Source of the DNA: Alphaproteobacteria bacterium
Lineage (GTDB): Bacteria > Pseudomonadota > Alphaproteobacteria > Micropepsales > Micropepsaceae
Reading direction: 5' to 3'
NCBI GenBank assembly: GCA_021325375.1
Contig: JAJPHG010000007.1
Location: 62,001-126,000, forward strand
Length of the DNA stretch: 64,000 nucleotides
Below are positions 27,329 to 35,080 of the stretch, in pieces (the stretch's first letter is position 1; the number at the start of each line of letters is the position of its first letter). Position numbers and translations under genes: made by a program. A model generated the notes under the pieces. That model did not search any database and was not told the DNA's origin. It saw only the letters and a program-made list of their open reading frames with translations.

Positions 27329-27913
27329 TCAGCGTTTGCCGTCAGGGTCTAGGCGCGACACTGCGTCGGTCGGACTAGCGACCTTGTTTGCCGCCTCGTG
27401 ACGCTGAGACTCTTGGAACTGCGTCAGAATCTCCATAAAAATCTTCAACGCCTCCGAGCCGCTCTCCCGCGCTCTACGGTCCCATTCGGCCTGATCCAGC
27501 CACGAGCGCGGAATATAACCACCCTCATACAAATCGATTCTATCGAATGAGTATCCCAGCTCCTGCCCCATTTCCCCCAGCAATTGCGCTTTCAGGAGAT
27601 CGGATTTTTCGCGAAAGCCGTGCATTTCTTCGGCGGCTGAACCACCCGCAGAATTTAGGTGCCTGATCAGCTCCTTATATTTGGCTATAACCCGGTCGCT
27701 GCCGTGAAAGTCGATCTCGACCAGGTTCAATGCGGCAACATGGTCCTGAGCGAGCGGCATCCTTCGACTTCTCAGGAGAGTTCGGAAGACAAACAGTTTC
27801 CGATTGCGCTGTTCTCTACGAGCGTCGTTGTATCTCGTCACCAACACCGCACTAATGGGGCCGCAAAGCGTCGCTGCTATGATTGCGATCGCCGGCCAAT
27901 TCGACGTGTCCAT
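27329..27913 (-). CDS. Membrane-anchored DUF6680-like protein
   Basis: This 194-residue protein has one N-terminal membrane segment (WPAIAIIAATLCGPISAVLV) followed by an Arg-rich stretch and a helical soluble domain: LFVFRTLLRSRRMPLAQDHVAALNLVEIDF, then HLNS and later SFDRIDLYEGGYIPRSW. This order resembles the DUF6680 family, recalled from general knowledge and not checked. The ATG at 27913 (MDTSNWPAI) is preferred to one at 27979. Function is unknown; such proteins are frequent in accessory regions. Confidence 0.65.
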   Translation of the reverse strand: MDTSNWPAIAIIAATLCGPISAVLVTRYNDARREQRNRKLFVFRTLLRSRRMPLAQDHVAALNLVEIDFHGSDRVIAKYKELIRHLNSAGGSAAEEMHGFREKSDLLKAQLLGEMGQELGYSFDRIDLYEGGYIPRSWLDQAEWDRRARESGSEALKIFMEILTQFQESQRHEAANKVASPTDAVSRLDPDGKR

Positions 27914-27988
27914 ATATCTATGCCCTCGCGAATCTCGCTGGCCGATTCTACGCCATAAGGCGAGCGTAGCCACCTTCACCAGCGCTGG

Positions 27989-28171
27989 TTAGGTGTAATG
28001 CGGGCTAAGCCGGGCGCGCGCCAACACCCGCCGTACCCGGCGCAGGGTTTCGAGCGCCATTGCGCGTTCGGCGTCGGGAAGCGTCGCCAGCCCGGCAACG
28101 ATCTCAGCGTGAAGCGCGAACAGTTCGGCGCGCGTGAGGGTGAATAGTTCACTCAAAGAATAGGCTCGCAT
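27989..28171 (-). CDS. Small conserved helical protein of mobile elements
   Basis: This 60-residue protein (MRAYSLSELFTLTRAELFAL...) is predicted to be all helix, with an Arg-rich C-terminus (ETLRRVRRVLARARLSPH). I recall similar short proteins near conjugation genes of alphaproteobacterial elements, but no function is known. GGAG precedes the ATG at 28171 by about 8 bases. A longer frame to 28306 lacks a ribosome site. Confidence 0.6.
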   Translation of the reverse strand: MRAYSLSELFTLTRAELFALHAEIVAGLATLPDAERAMALETLRRVRRVLARARLSPHYT

Positions 28172-28516
28172 CTTCGTCTCCTTCGTTCGCAACCGCGTGA
28201 TTGCAGCCTGCCGCCGAGGGACAGCGCCGAAGGAGGCGGGCTGCATCGCTTGCGACCGGAACGAAGAGGAGGAGTGCTTGCACTTGTAGCCATGACGCCG
28301 ACGCAAGGCGCTCGATGGCCGGTTAAAGGCAGCTATGCGGTTGGTATTTTCGGAAGGAGACGCGGGCTGCTTTCGCGACCGGATTATTCGAACGCGCTAG
28401 GCGTCCGCGCGATGATGGGGCACAGCCCAAGGCCAAGCTGCAAGCACACCGTGGATTCGCCGTTCATCCGACCTGCATGCTAGTATCGCGCCTCTTTCAA
28501 CCAGCCACATCATCCC
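28172..28516. other. Intergenic gap with an imperfect hairpin
   Basis: This 345-bp divergent gap lies between the small helical gene and the nuclease gene. GCAGCCTGCCGCC and GGAGGCGGGCTGC (about 28205-28247) form an imperfect stem. No convincing open frame was found. Confidence 0.4.
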
Positions 28517-29434
28517 ATGATCGCGCGCAGTACTCGCCCCATTCACTTCGAAGACTACAGCGGCGTAAATTTCGAACGCCTTGTGTTTGCATATCATCTG
28601 CGCGACGGCTGGCGGGACTTGACTTGGTACGGCCAGACCGGCAGCGACATGGGCCGGGACATTATCGGAATATCGCCCGACGACAAAGACGGCCGCCACA
28701 CGGTCATACAATGCGTAAATCGGACAACACTGACCCTTGCGAAATGCAAGCGGGACATGGCCGCTGCCGTCGCCGCGCCCACCGGTGTGCCGGTCGCTTT
28801 CAAATTTGTTTCGAGGGCTAGCGTGTCGGCGGCGGCGCGCGACAAGATCACGGCGGAAGCAAAAAAGCTCGGGATTGATAGAACAACGATTTGGTCGGGC
28901 ACCGAATTCGAGGAGAACCTTCGTTTGCGGGCGGAGCCGCTTCTAAGACGGTTCGAAAGCGGCGAAACTTTTCCCGATGCTGCGGCCGACCTTCGGAAAT
29001 TCGTCGACGACCATCCTACCCTTTCAGATGAGGAAGCGCTCACGCAAATGGCCGCCGTGTTTGCCCGGCCCGCCTTCGACACCCCGTTCCAGCAGGAGAG
29101 TTCGCTTCCGGCCTTTCAGCAAGCCATTGAGGATACAGTTAGGGCGCTTAACACCGGTATCTGGCGAACCCGCGAAGGCGATGAAATACGGCGCATTCCT
29201 TCGATCCACCATATCAAGGACGCCAAAAAACGAGCCGCGCTTCTTGATGTCGTGCGGGAGGTAGACGAAATCAGGCGCGCGTTCAAGCGCGGCTTAACAG
29301 ACGGCTCAATCGAGCATTGTAGCTGCGGGGACAAGGACTGTCCCGTATTCATGGTGAGCGCTGCTGCCTGCTGTGAACTGGATAGAGTGCGTCGCCGGGC
29401 AATAGAGTCTTTCCGTCGTGTCGCGAACGGATAG
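28517..29434 (+). CDS. Diverged Mrr-like PD-(D/E)XK nuclease candidate
   Basis: This 305-residue protein begins with FEDYSGVNFERLVFAY, the helix that precedes the core in Mrr-type restriction folds. Then GSDMGRDIIGISPDDKDG and HTVIQCVNR follow, in the place of the D...(E/Q)xK catalytic strands. Asp residues are kept, but the expected QxK is QCVNR, with no Lys at the usual position, so activity is uncertain. The middle and C-terminal parts are unknown; a CSCGDKDCPVFMVSAAACC cluster near the end may bind metal. It could act in defence against foreign or modified DNA. Fold and role are inference. Confidence 0.6.
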   Translation: MIARSTRPIHFEDYSGVNFERLVFAYHLRDGWRDLTWYGQTGSDMGRDIIGISPDDKDGRHTVIQCVNRTTLTLAKCKRDMAAAVAAPTGVPVAFKFVSRASVSAAARDKITAEAKKLGIDRTTIWSGTEFEENLRLRAEPLLRRFESGETFPDAAADLRKFVDDHPTLSDEEALTQMAAVFARPAFDTPFQQESSLPAFQQAIEDTVRALNTGIWRTREGDEIRRIPSIHHIKDAKKRAALLDVVREVDEIRRAFKRGLTDGSIEHCSCGDKDCPVFMVSAAACCELDRVRRRAIESFRRVANG

Positions 29435-29558
29435 TAGTTGGCGCGTGCCGCTATGCGTCACCCGGCTCTACTTGCGCCTCGCGGCGCTCACCGAACCCAC
29501 CAGCGGTTTCAGTTCATATGGGTAACGATCCATCGCACTGAAGGCTTGCGGAGGGCTG

Positions 29559-29606
29559 CGGCGGTCGCACTCGGTCCCGCGCTGACGCGCTCCTGCGGGT
29601 GCGCCG
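29559..29606. repeat. GC-rich 48-bp repeat, copy 1 (gap 29435-29718)
   Basis: GGCGGTCGCACTCGGT followed, after a variable stretch, by CTCCTGCGGGTGCGCCGC. A second copy of about 49 bp lies at 45795-45843. The rest of the gap holds no reliable gene. Confidence 0.55.
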
Positions 29607-29718
29607 CCTCACGGCGAATGCGACGCAGCCTGCATATTCCACTGATCGACGATAGGCCGAGTGATATCTGTAGCCGTCGCCACTGACGATCCTACCTCTT
29701 AAAGCCAAGAGGGCATTG

Positions 29719-30222
29719 CTATCTAAGTTTGATGGCGGTTGTCTCTTTGTAGGTTTCGCCCCCGGTCAGAGATTCGATGCTTGCGACATCCACGCCGAGT
29801 TTTTTTGAGAGCTTCTGCGCTTCTGCCGCATTCGCAACACGTACCTTAAGCACGTAGTCACAAGAACCAGAGACAGCATGCAGCTCAAGGACAGACTCGT
29901 CCGCACGAGCCGACTTTATAAATCTTTCTAGCGCTTCTTCGCTCCTAACCGCCGCCCTGACGAGCATGAACGAAACCTGGTCACGCTTGAACATATTTGG
30001 GTTTAAGATTGCGCAGTACCTCGAAATGAAACCGTGCTCTTCCAGCGTATCAATTCGATTGCGGCATGCGGCAGCGCCAATAGCGTGCTTCCCATTGGAT
30101 TGCGCCTTGAGAGCTTCGCTAAGCTGCTCCGGCTTTTGTGTGCAGTCCTGTTGGAGGATTGAAAGCAAGAGATAATCAATGTCATCCAACTTGTGCTGAC
30201 GTGGCTGTTTAGCAGTCGGCAT
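29719..30222 (-). CDS. Lrp/AsnC-family transcription regulator
   Basis: This 167-residue protein has an N-terminal winged helix-turn-helix (LDDIDYLLLSILQQDC ... AACRNRIDTLEEHGFISRYCA) and a C-terminal RAM/ligand-binding domain (FMLVRAA ... HAVSGSCDYVLKVRVANA). That matches Lrp/AsnC regulators, which sense amino acids. Residues typical of the helix-turn-helix are present but an insert (QSNGKHAIGA) is unusual. GAGGATATGACCG precedes the ATG. No obvious target gene is adjacent; it may control cargo of the island. Confidence 0.85.
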   Translation of the reverse strand: MPTAKQPRQHKLDDIDYLLLSILQQDCTQKPEQLSEALKAQSNGKHAIGAAACRNRIDTLEEHGFISRYCAILNPNMFKRDQVSFMLVRAAVRSEEALERFIKSARADESVLELHAVSGSCDYVLKVRVANAAEAQKLSKKLGVDVASIESLTGGETYKETTAIKLR

Positions 30223-30409
30223 CGGTCATATCCTCGAAATTGCGGGGATTTCAGATTTGAACAACTAGCGGGCGAACGCTGAAAAAAATAAACCGAGAAC
30301 GAGTTAAATGTAAAGAAATCGTCGCATAACTACTTTGCTTGATTTGCGATTCCGTAGTCGGCAAAGGGGCCTGCCTTTCTCAAAGGCACCAACGAATATC
30401 AGCGAATTG

Positions 30410-30625
30410 CTAGCGAGGACCGGAATCTCGGTGAACCCACGCCGCATTCAGCGCAAAATCCACAAACTTCCGATTTGCATCGGGATCGGGAAAATAGAGT
30501 TCAACCGAACCATCATCGCGAAACCTCCTGCTCGCCCCTATAGGCCTTATAGGTGGCGGCACGCCCAACAAATCGTAGTCATCGGCAGTCACGCCGAGTG
30601 GCTGTTCGCATGTTTCAGGAGGCAT
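30410..30625 (-). CDS. Small unknown protein following the membrane protein
   Basis: This is a 71-residue frame starting MPPETCEQPLGV and ending WVHRDSGPR, with the segment DGSVELYFPDPDANRKFVDFA that reads like a real protein. It starts 17 bp after the stop of the membrane-protein gene, so reinitiation is possible. A longer start (30685 or 30736) would overlap that gene. No family was recognised and there is no good ribosome site. Confidence 0.45.
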   Translation of the reverse strand: MPPETCEQPLGVTADDYDLLGVPPPIRPIGASRRFRDDGSVELYFPDPDANRKFVDFALNAAWVHRDSGPR

Positions 30626-30641
30626 TTTTGACGTCACTACG

Positions 30642-31628
30642 CTAGCAAGAGATACCCAATGCGCCCAGCTCGCATCGAATCGCATCCAATTCAAACACCA
30701 ATTCGGCCAAACACCAAGATAATTCGCACGCGGCACTGATACAAGCCGCGTTGCCTAAGTGTTTAGTTGGCCCTTTGATCAACAAGAACCCCGTAACACT
30801 GTTTCCGACCATCGCTTTTTCAGTGAAATCTCGCAGCGGGACTATTAGTTCGTACCCGTACTTGCTGCCAATTCTTTCGGTACTATTCTCTTCCTTGTCC
30901 TCAGCTTTTTTGCTTTGAGAAAAATAAACCTCTTGCCGCCCCAAAACTAAGTCGAGAGCGCCTTGGTTCTCGCGCACCGGCTGCGTCAGCCACGGCCACG
31001 AGTTTTGGCTACGATCATCCGTTTCCCATAGGTGCAACGTTCCCTCGGTGCTCCCCGCGCTTCTCAAAAGCACCAATGCCGCCGCGCATTCGCCGCCTGA
31101 ATGAAGCGACGCAACCTGTTGCACCGCATTGAGCGCATGCCCAGCATTGGGCATCACTGCGTCCAAAGCGATTTGCAGCGACGCGATGGCGGCTCGCTCC
31201 CACTGTTCGAAAGCGAGTGAAGATCGGTCTTTCGTGATGGCGCGGACAAGTTGGAGAGTTGATTTATTGAAAACCGCGACCTCGTTTCTCGCCTTGCTTA
31301 TAGCGAGATCTACGCGACGGCGCCCGGCTTCCTCGTGGCCTTTCAAGCGACCGCCCGCGCGAATGCGCGATATGATGAGAAGCACTCCGATGGTGATCAA
31401 AATCAAACATAGACCAAGCAGGGACAGGAAGGTGACACGCAGCCACTCTGGGAACGCCTTGAGGATGCTGCTGCCCCATCCCAGCTTGTGAATTCCCAAC
31501 GCGCCTCCCGCCAGAACGCATGCAGCCAGCAGTAGTTCTAGCGTGGCCTTGATGTCCGCCGCTGTACGAGCAGCCTGTGCCAAAGCACCAAGGCGCTCAA
31601 AAATTCGGTTCTGCGATCCTTTCCCCAT
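30642..31628 (-). CDS. Membrane protein with a GAF-like C-terminal domain
   Basis: This 328-residue protein has two hydrophobic segments near residues 30-90 (LELLLAACVLAGGALGI and WLRVTFLSLLGLCLILITIGVLLI) and a long soluble C-terminal part. The C-terminal part ends with strands such as YGYELIVPLRDF and VTGFLLIKGP, which look like a GAF or PAS-like sensor fold; this is inference only. It may be a signalling or accessory membrane protein. The ATG at 31628 is preferred over one at 31652. Neighbours are unknown. Confidence 0.6.
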   Translation of the reverse strand: MGKGSQNRIFERLGALAQAARTAADIKATLELLLAACVLAGGALGIHKLGWGSSILKAFPEWLRVTFLSLLGLCLILITIGVLLIISRIRAGGRLKGHEEAGRRRVDLAISKARNEVAVFNKSTLQLVRAITKDRSSLAFEQWERAAIASLQIALDAVMPNAGHALNAVQQVASLHSGGECAAALVLLRSAGSTEGTLHLWETDDRSQNSWPWLTQPVRENQGALDLVLGRQEVYFSQSKKAEDKEENSTERIGSKYGYELIVPLRDFTEKAMVGNSVTGFLLIKGPTKHLGNAACISAACELSWCLAELVFELDAIRCELGALGISC

Positions 31629-31985
31629 ACTTAATCGTAAGCAGCAGTTCATCGCTTTGAAAAGTGGCAGCTACCAACTTCGGTGATCTGTACCAAGAGC
31701 GTCGAGAAAATTTGTGCAGCATGATTAGTTGCGTCGACTTCAGCAGCTTTGGAATGTGAATCATCCGAGCGCAGTTCTTTTTGATGACGTTCGCGGCGAA
31801 CCATTACTTTTTGAAACCGCTCAATCTAGATTCGATGCTATTGCGAATCACCTCGGCAGCGATCCGAGGTAACCCGCAACACCCTGGAATCGCCTCTGAA
31901 TCAGCCGCTGGCACTTGTCCATCTCGTGCGCTGCCATTTTTTTGGGCGAGCTGCCCAAAAATCTCGCGTCATCAAATATTTTTCT

Positions 31986-32357
31986 ATGGCGCTCAGCTTC
32001 GCCCCGCCTGAACTCGGCTTCCTAAGGGTCAGGTTTGTCCGGCAAATTCTTGCCCCTGCACGGCAAGCGCCGGACAGCGATGCGCTGTAGGGCGGCGATC
32101 GCCAAGTTGCCGAGAAGCGTCACGCTGCAAATATCGATTCAGGCGATGAAGCCAAGCAGCATTGCGACAAGCTATTTCGCGAGAGCAAGCACGGAACGAA
32201 AGGCCCGTTCAAGGTGCGGACCCTGACGTCCGATTGGATAGTCGAAGATATAGGCAAGTGTCTTGACGTGCCCTTCTGCCTTCGTCCCGAACCCGCACGC
32301 GGTTTCGGTATGCAGGGTCACGATCCCTCACACTTTCCGAAGACGTTTTCAATCTGA
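31986..32357 (+). pseudogene. Nonsense-interrupted open frame (gap 31629-32402)
   Basis: From the ATG at 31986 the frame reads 34 residues (MALSFAPPELGFLRV...), then an in-frame TAG at 32088, then 88 codons in the same frame to TGA. The second part (DEAKQHCDKLFRESKHGTKG ... VPFCLRP ... DPSHFPKTFSI) has a normal, non-repetitive composition with balanced charge and reads like the end of a real protein. No family was recognised. I infer a gene killed by one stop codon; chance openness cannot be excluded. The rest of the gap shows nothing convincing. Confidence 0.35.
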
Positions 32358-32402
32358 GCGCGCTAGGATACTGTAGCAACGGCAAATTGATTGGAGCAAG
32401 GG

Positions 32403-33386
32403 ATGCCCTTGTTGGATGTGTTGGCCGGCCTTCTTTTCGTTGTGTCTTCAGGAATCTTTTTCAACGAACGTTTTCGCAAGAATATCGCCCTTGTTGTTTC
32501 AGCTGGCTGCATCGCGGTTATATCGACATTCTTTCTAGTTGAGCAGTTAGCGGGGTACTCCAGCAAACCGCCGCCGCAGCAACCGCAGACGAATGAGGCG
32601 ACACCTGGGTCGAGCCAGCAGCACGATGTAGTCGAAGTTAAGAAGCCTGCGCCGCTCCAAGACGGTCAAACATTCCAGGACTGCGCCAACTGCCCGCCAA
32701 TGGTCGTAATTCCGGCAGGCTCGGCCGAGCTTACCACAAAAGAATATGCAGATGATTCGTTCGATGAACCAGCATCGCTGCGCTTCATCCATCGATTTGC
32801 ATTGGGTCAAACCGAAGTTACCGTTGAGCAATGGAACGCTTTCACATCCGATACGGGCCGTAGTCCCACGAATGCAAAATGCTCGTGGAACGATCCTGGA
32901 TTTTCTCAAACCATTAAACACCCAGTCGTATGTGCTGGCTGGCAAGATATTCAGGCCTATGTCCATTGGCTGGAAAAAGAAACCGGCCAACCTTATCGGA
33001 TACCGACCGAAGCAGAATGGCAGTTGGTGGGTCTGGACCACCGTTCTGGTAAGGACATTGCAGCCATTCAAAGTGGCCGAGGGGCGTGGCCCGCTGCGAA
33101 TCGCGGCACTTCGCGCTCCTTTTGGTCTGCAACGAGTGTTGAGGGACCTGACCAATGGGCCTACACAGCTCCTGTTGGGTCCTTTTCGGCCAATAGCTAT
33201 GGTGTGTATGACATGGAGGGAAATGTTTGGGAGTTTACGGACGACTGCGCTTCTACTTCCGATCCATGCTCATCTCATGTGACACGCGGCGGGTCGTATA
33301 TGGGCTTTTACGAAGTCCAGGAACGCAGCTGGGGCGACGATGAAGGGTCTAAGGTCACTGGCTTTCGTGTCGCACGCGATCTGTAG
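32403..33386 (+). CDS. Membrane-anchored SUMF1/FGE-like protein lacking catalytic Cys
   Basis: This 327-residue protein has two N-terminal membrane segments, a Pro/Gln-rich linker, then a formylglycine-generating-enzyme-like (SUMF1) domain. Typical blocks are MVVIPAGS, LGQTEVTVEQWNAF, YRIPTEAEWQ, YGVYDMEGNVWEF and TRGGSYMGFYEVQERSWGDD...GFRVARDL. In true enzymes the last block carries a Cys pair used for copper-dependent oxidation; here it reads RGGSYMG without Cys, so it is probably not an oxidase but a binding or unknown enzyme of the fold. The ATG at 32403 follows GGAG by 6 bases; a TTG lies upstream. Confidence 0.82.
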   Translation: MPLLDVLAGLLFVVSSGIFFNERFRKNIALVVSAGCIAVISTFFLVEQLAGYSSKPPPQQPQTNEATPGSSQQHDVVEVKKPAPLQDGQTFQDCANCPPMVVIPAGSAELTTKEYADDSFDEPASLRFIHRFALGQTEVTVEQWNAFTSDTGRSPTNAKCSWNDPGFSQTIKHPVVCAGWQDIQAYVHWLEKETGQPYRIPTEAEWQLVGLDHRSGKDIAAIQSGRGAWPAANRGTSRSFWSATSVEGPDQWAYTAPVGSFSANSYGVYDMEGNVWEFTDDCASTSDPCSSHVTRGGSYMGFYEVQERSWGDDEGSKVTGFRVARDL

Positions 33387-33425
33387 TCAACATTCGCACG
33401 GTCGCCCGTTATCTACTTTGCCCGC

Positions 33426-33584
33426 GTGCCTAAAGCGAAAGTGCTTCATGCCGCCACCGAGACTTGCGGCAGGCAGGCATCGGACAATCCTGTGAAGCTC
33501 AAGAAGGATGCGCTCTGCGCCTCCGCCGAGGCGCTGATCGCCGGCAAGGGCTGGCTGCCGGAGCTTCTGCGTCCGGCTTCATAG
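33426..33584 (+). pseudogene. C-terminal remnant of a ParB-like gene (gap 33387-33970)
   Basis: From 33426 a short frame reads VPKAKVLHAATETCG ... KLKKDALCASAEALIAGKGW then LPELLRPAS and a stop. This matches the end of ParB/Srx-domain partition-type proteins in alphaproteobacterial elements (KKxxMAxxAExLLAGTGWLPExLRxP). The DNA upstream encodes no more of the protein, so only about 50 residues remain. It is a scar of recombination between the SUMF1-like gene and the conserved small gene. The family match is from memory. Confidence 0.55.
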
Positions 33585-33659
33585 CCGCTGTACCATCAAA
33601 GCTCCGCCGTTCCGGTGGCGAGGTCTTTTTTTTATCGAAGCTCCCGCCGTCCAAGAAGT

Positions 33660-33680
33660 CTTCCACGCCGCGCCGAGTTC
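33660..33680 (-). pseudogene. Inverted degenerate copy of the downstream small gene
   Basis: The 21-bp sequence around CTTCCACGCCGCGCCGAG is the exact reverse complement of 34058-34078, which encodes ELGAAWK in the small gene at 33971. On the minus strand it reads RRELGAAWKTSW..., so this looks like a rearranged duplicate whose frame has decayed. Confidence 0.4.
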
Positions 33681-33970
33681 GCGCCGGACATTCCCTTGTT
33701 CGGCGCGCCTTCGATACTGAAAGCGGGCGGGAGCGTTTTCGATTTCCTGCTCACCTACCTTCCGCGTGCCGCCTCGTTGCGGGCCTCTGGTGATGCGCAG
33801 TTCTGAAAGCGCGCGCGCCGCCGTCAAAACCGAACAGGGGCCCGCCGCTATGCGGCACCCATTACGGCAGGGGCCTTGGGCCTTTTGACAGCGCCGCTTG
33901 TTCGCGCATTCGGACGAACCGCATCGAGGCCGCGATGAACGAGGCTTCAAAACAAGCGAAAGGAAATACC

Positions 33971-34186
33971 ATGAGCAAGAAACACCAACCGAAAACGCTT
34001 CCCGCGTTCCGCATCTTCAGCATCGTCGAGAACGAAGGCGAAAAGGCCGTCTGGCACGAACTCGGCGCGGCGTGGAAGCACAAGGACGGCAAGGGTTTTA
34101 GCCTGCAATTCAAGGCTCTCCCTTTGCCCGGAGCGCAGGTCGTTCTTCGCGAACCGCAGCCGAAGGCTGAGGACACCGAAGATTAA
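33971..34186 (+). CDS. Small conserved protein of mobile elements
   Basis: This 71-residue protein has the core VWHELGAAWKHKDGKGFSLQFKALPLPGAQVVLRE, a pattern I associate with short proteins in rhizobial-type mobile elements (W-x-E-IGAAW-x-N-KDGKG-F-x-LKALP). No function is known. AGGAA lies 6 bases before the ATG at 33971. An earlier ATG at 33935 lacks a ribosome site. A degenerate inverted copy lies about 400 bp upstream. Confidence 0.7.
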   Translation: MSKKHQPKTLPAFRIFSIVENEGEKAVWHELGAAWKHKDGKGFSLQFKALPLPGAQVVLREPQPKAEDTED

Positions 34187-34242
34187 GTCCGCCGCCGCCG
34201 GAGCGGGCAACCGCTCCGGCAATGGCGCATTGTTTCAAGCCG

Positions 34243-34671
34243 TCAGCGCGGTTTTCCGCGCGTCTCGGGCCGGGTCGGCTCTTCGGGCGCAGGCGGTATG
34301 TCGCGATCTTCCATCCGCTTAAGCGCCGCCGCTCTTGCGCGATCCAGGTCAGAAATTTCCTTCGGTACTTCTGCGCTCGCTTCGCGCTCCAGCTTTCTTT
34401 CAAGCAGTTTCTCATATGGCATCGCATTGATAGCGCGCACAGTGTTGACGCTATCAGTCGGATGACGATTTTTGTTGCTGGCGGCATCGAGCCTTAATTC
34501 TTCGGCGCGCATCTCGTCGGCGGCCATCGCCTTTTCATAGTCGCTCAACGGCACCTCTTCCGCCAGTGCTTGCGGGCTTTGCGCCTCATTCTGCGCCTCT
34601 TCCGTCTTGAGGCTGCTATAGTCGGGAAAATGCTCTCGGTATGGTTTGTTCGGATCGCCCGGTTCCGACAT
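34243..34671 (-). CDS. Charged protein of unknown function
   Basis: This 142-residue protein is rich in Glu, Arg and Ala, probably helical or disordered, with no hydrophobic core (MSEPGDPNKPYREHFPDYSS ... ALKRMEDRD). It lies in a run of same-strand genes upstream to downstream of the coupling protein, and may be part of that transcript. I do not recognise a family. The start is the first ATG of the frame. Confidence 0.6.
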   Translation of the reverse strand: MSEPGDPNKPYREHFPDYSSLKTEEAQNEAQSPQALAEEVPLSDYEKAMAADEMRAEELRLDAASNKNRHPTDSVNTVRAINAMPYEKLLERKLEREASAEVPKEISDLDRARAAALKRMEDRDIPPAPEEPTRPETRGKPR

Positions 34672-34732
34672 GCACGCTAATCCTTAGACCTGCGATGCCA
34701 TCAGACAGCAGTTCAAACGATCAGAAAAGCGG

Positions 34733-35038
34733 CTATTTTTTCTTTTTCTTTGAATCGAGGGGATTAATCACCGGCCCGTCATCATCGCCGATAGTTCGCC
34801 GCAAATGCTCAAGGCTGTATTTCAAATTCGGAAACACCTTGGCCTCAAGCTGCATAATACGGCCCTCGTTATCGAAATGGCCGCGCTGGAGGCGTAACAG
34901 ATATTCATGAACCCGATCGGCGTTTTTGTTGAAAAGTTTGAGCATGAGCTTGGCGCCCTTCTCGAGCACATCGACGCGCTTCTTGAGCTCCTCGTTCTCT
35001 TCTCTTAATGCCTGATACAAAATACTGCTTTTATCCAT
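34733..35038 (-). CDS. Coiled-coil protein with Lys-rich tail
   Basis: This 101-residue protein begins MDKSSILYQALREENEELKK, a heptad pattern typical of coiled coils, and ends in a run of Lys (DSKKKKK). It may bind DNA or form a complex with the mobilisation proteins, but this is inference. It is on the same strand as the coupling protein operon. No family was recognised. A GAAGAG-type purine stretch precedes the start. Confidence 0.6.
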   Translation of the reverse strand: MDKSSILYQALREENEELKKRVDVLEKGAKLMLKLFNKNADRVHEYLLRLQRGHFDNEGRIMQLEAKVFPNLKYSLEHLRRTIGDDDGPVINPLDSKKKKK

Positions 35039-35080
35039 GCGACTAGTATAGCAAATCCGGTGCGAAATTTTATTTCGTAG

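Noticed and set aside
32403..33386. Target protein of a diversity-generating retroelement
   Set aside because: The SUMF1 fold is sometimes such a target, but no reverse transcriptase and no near-repeat of its 3' end was seen in the window.
33579..33950. A 123-codon minus-strand frame
   Set aside because: Only the ELGAAWK part matches a real small gene; the rest is Arg-rich and out of frame with the match, so it is treated as a degenerate copy.
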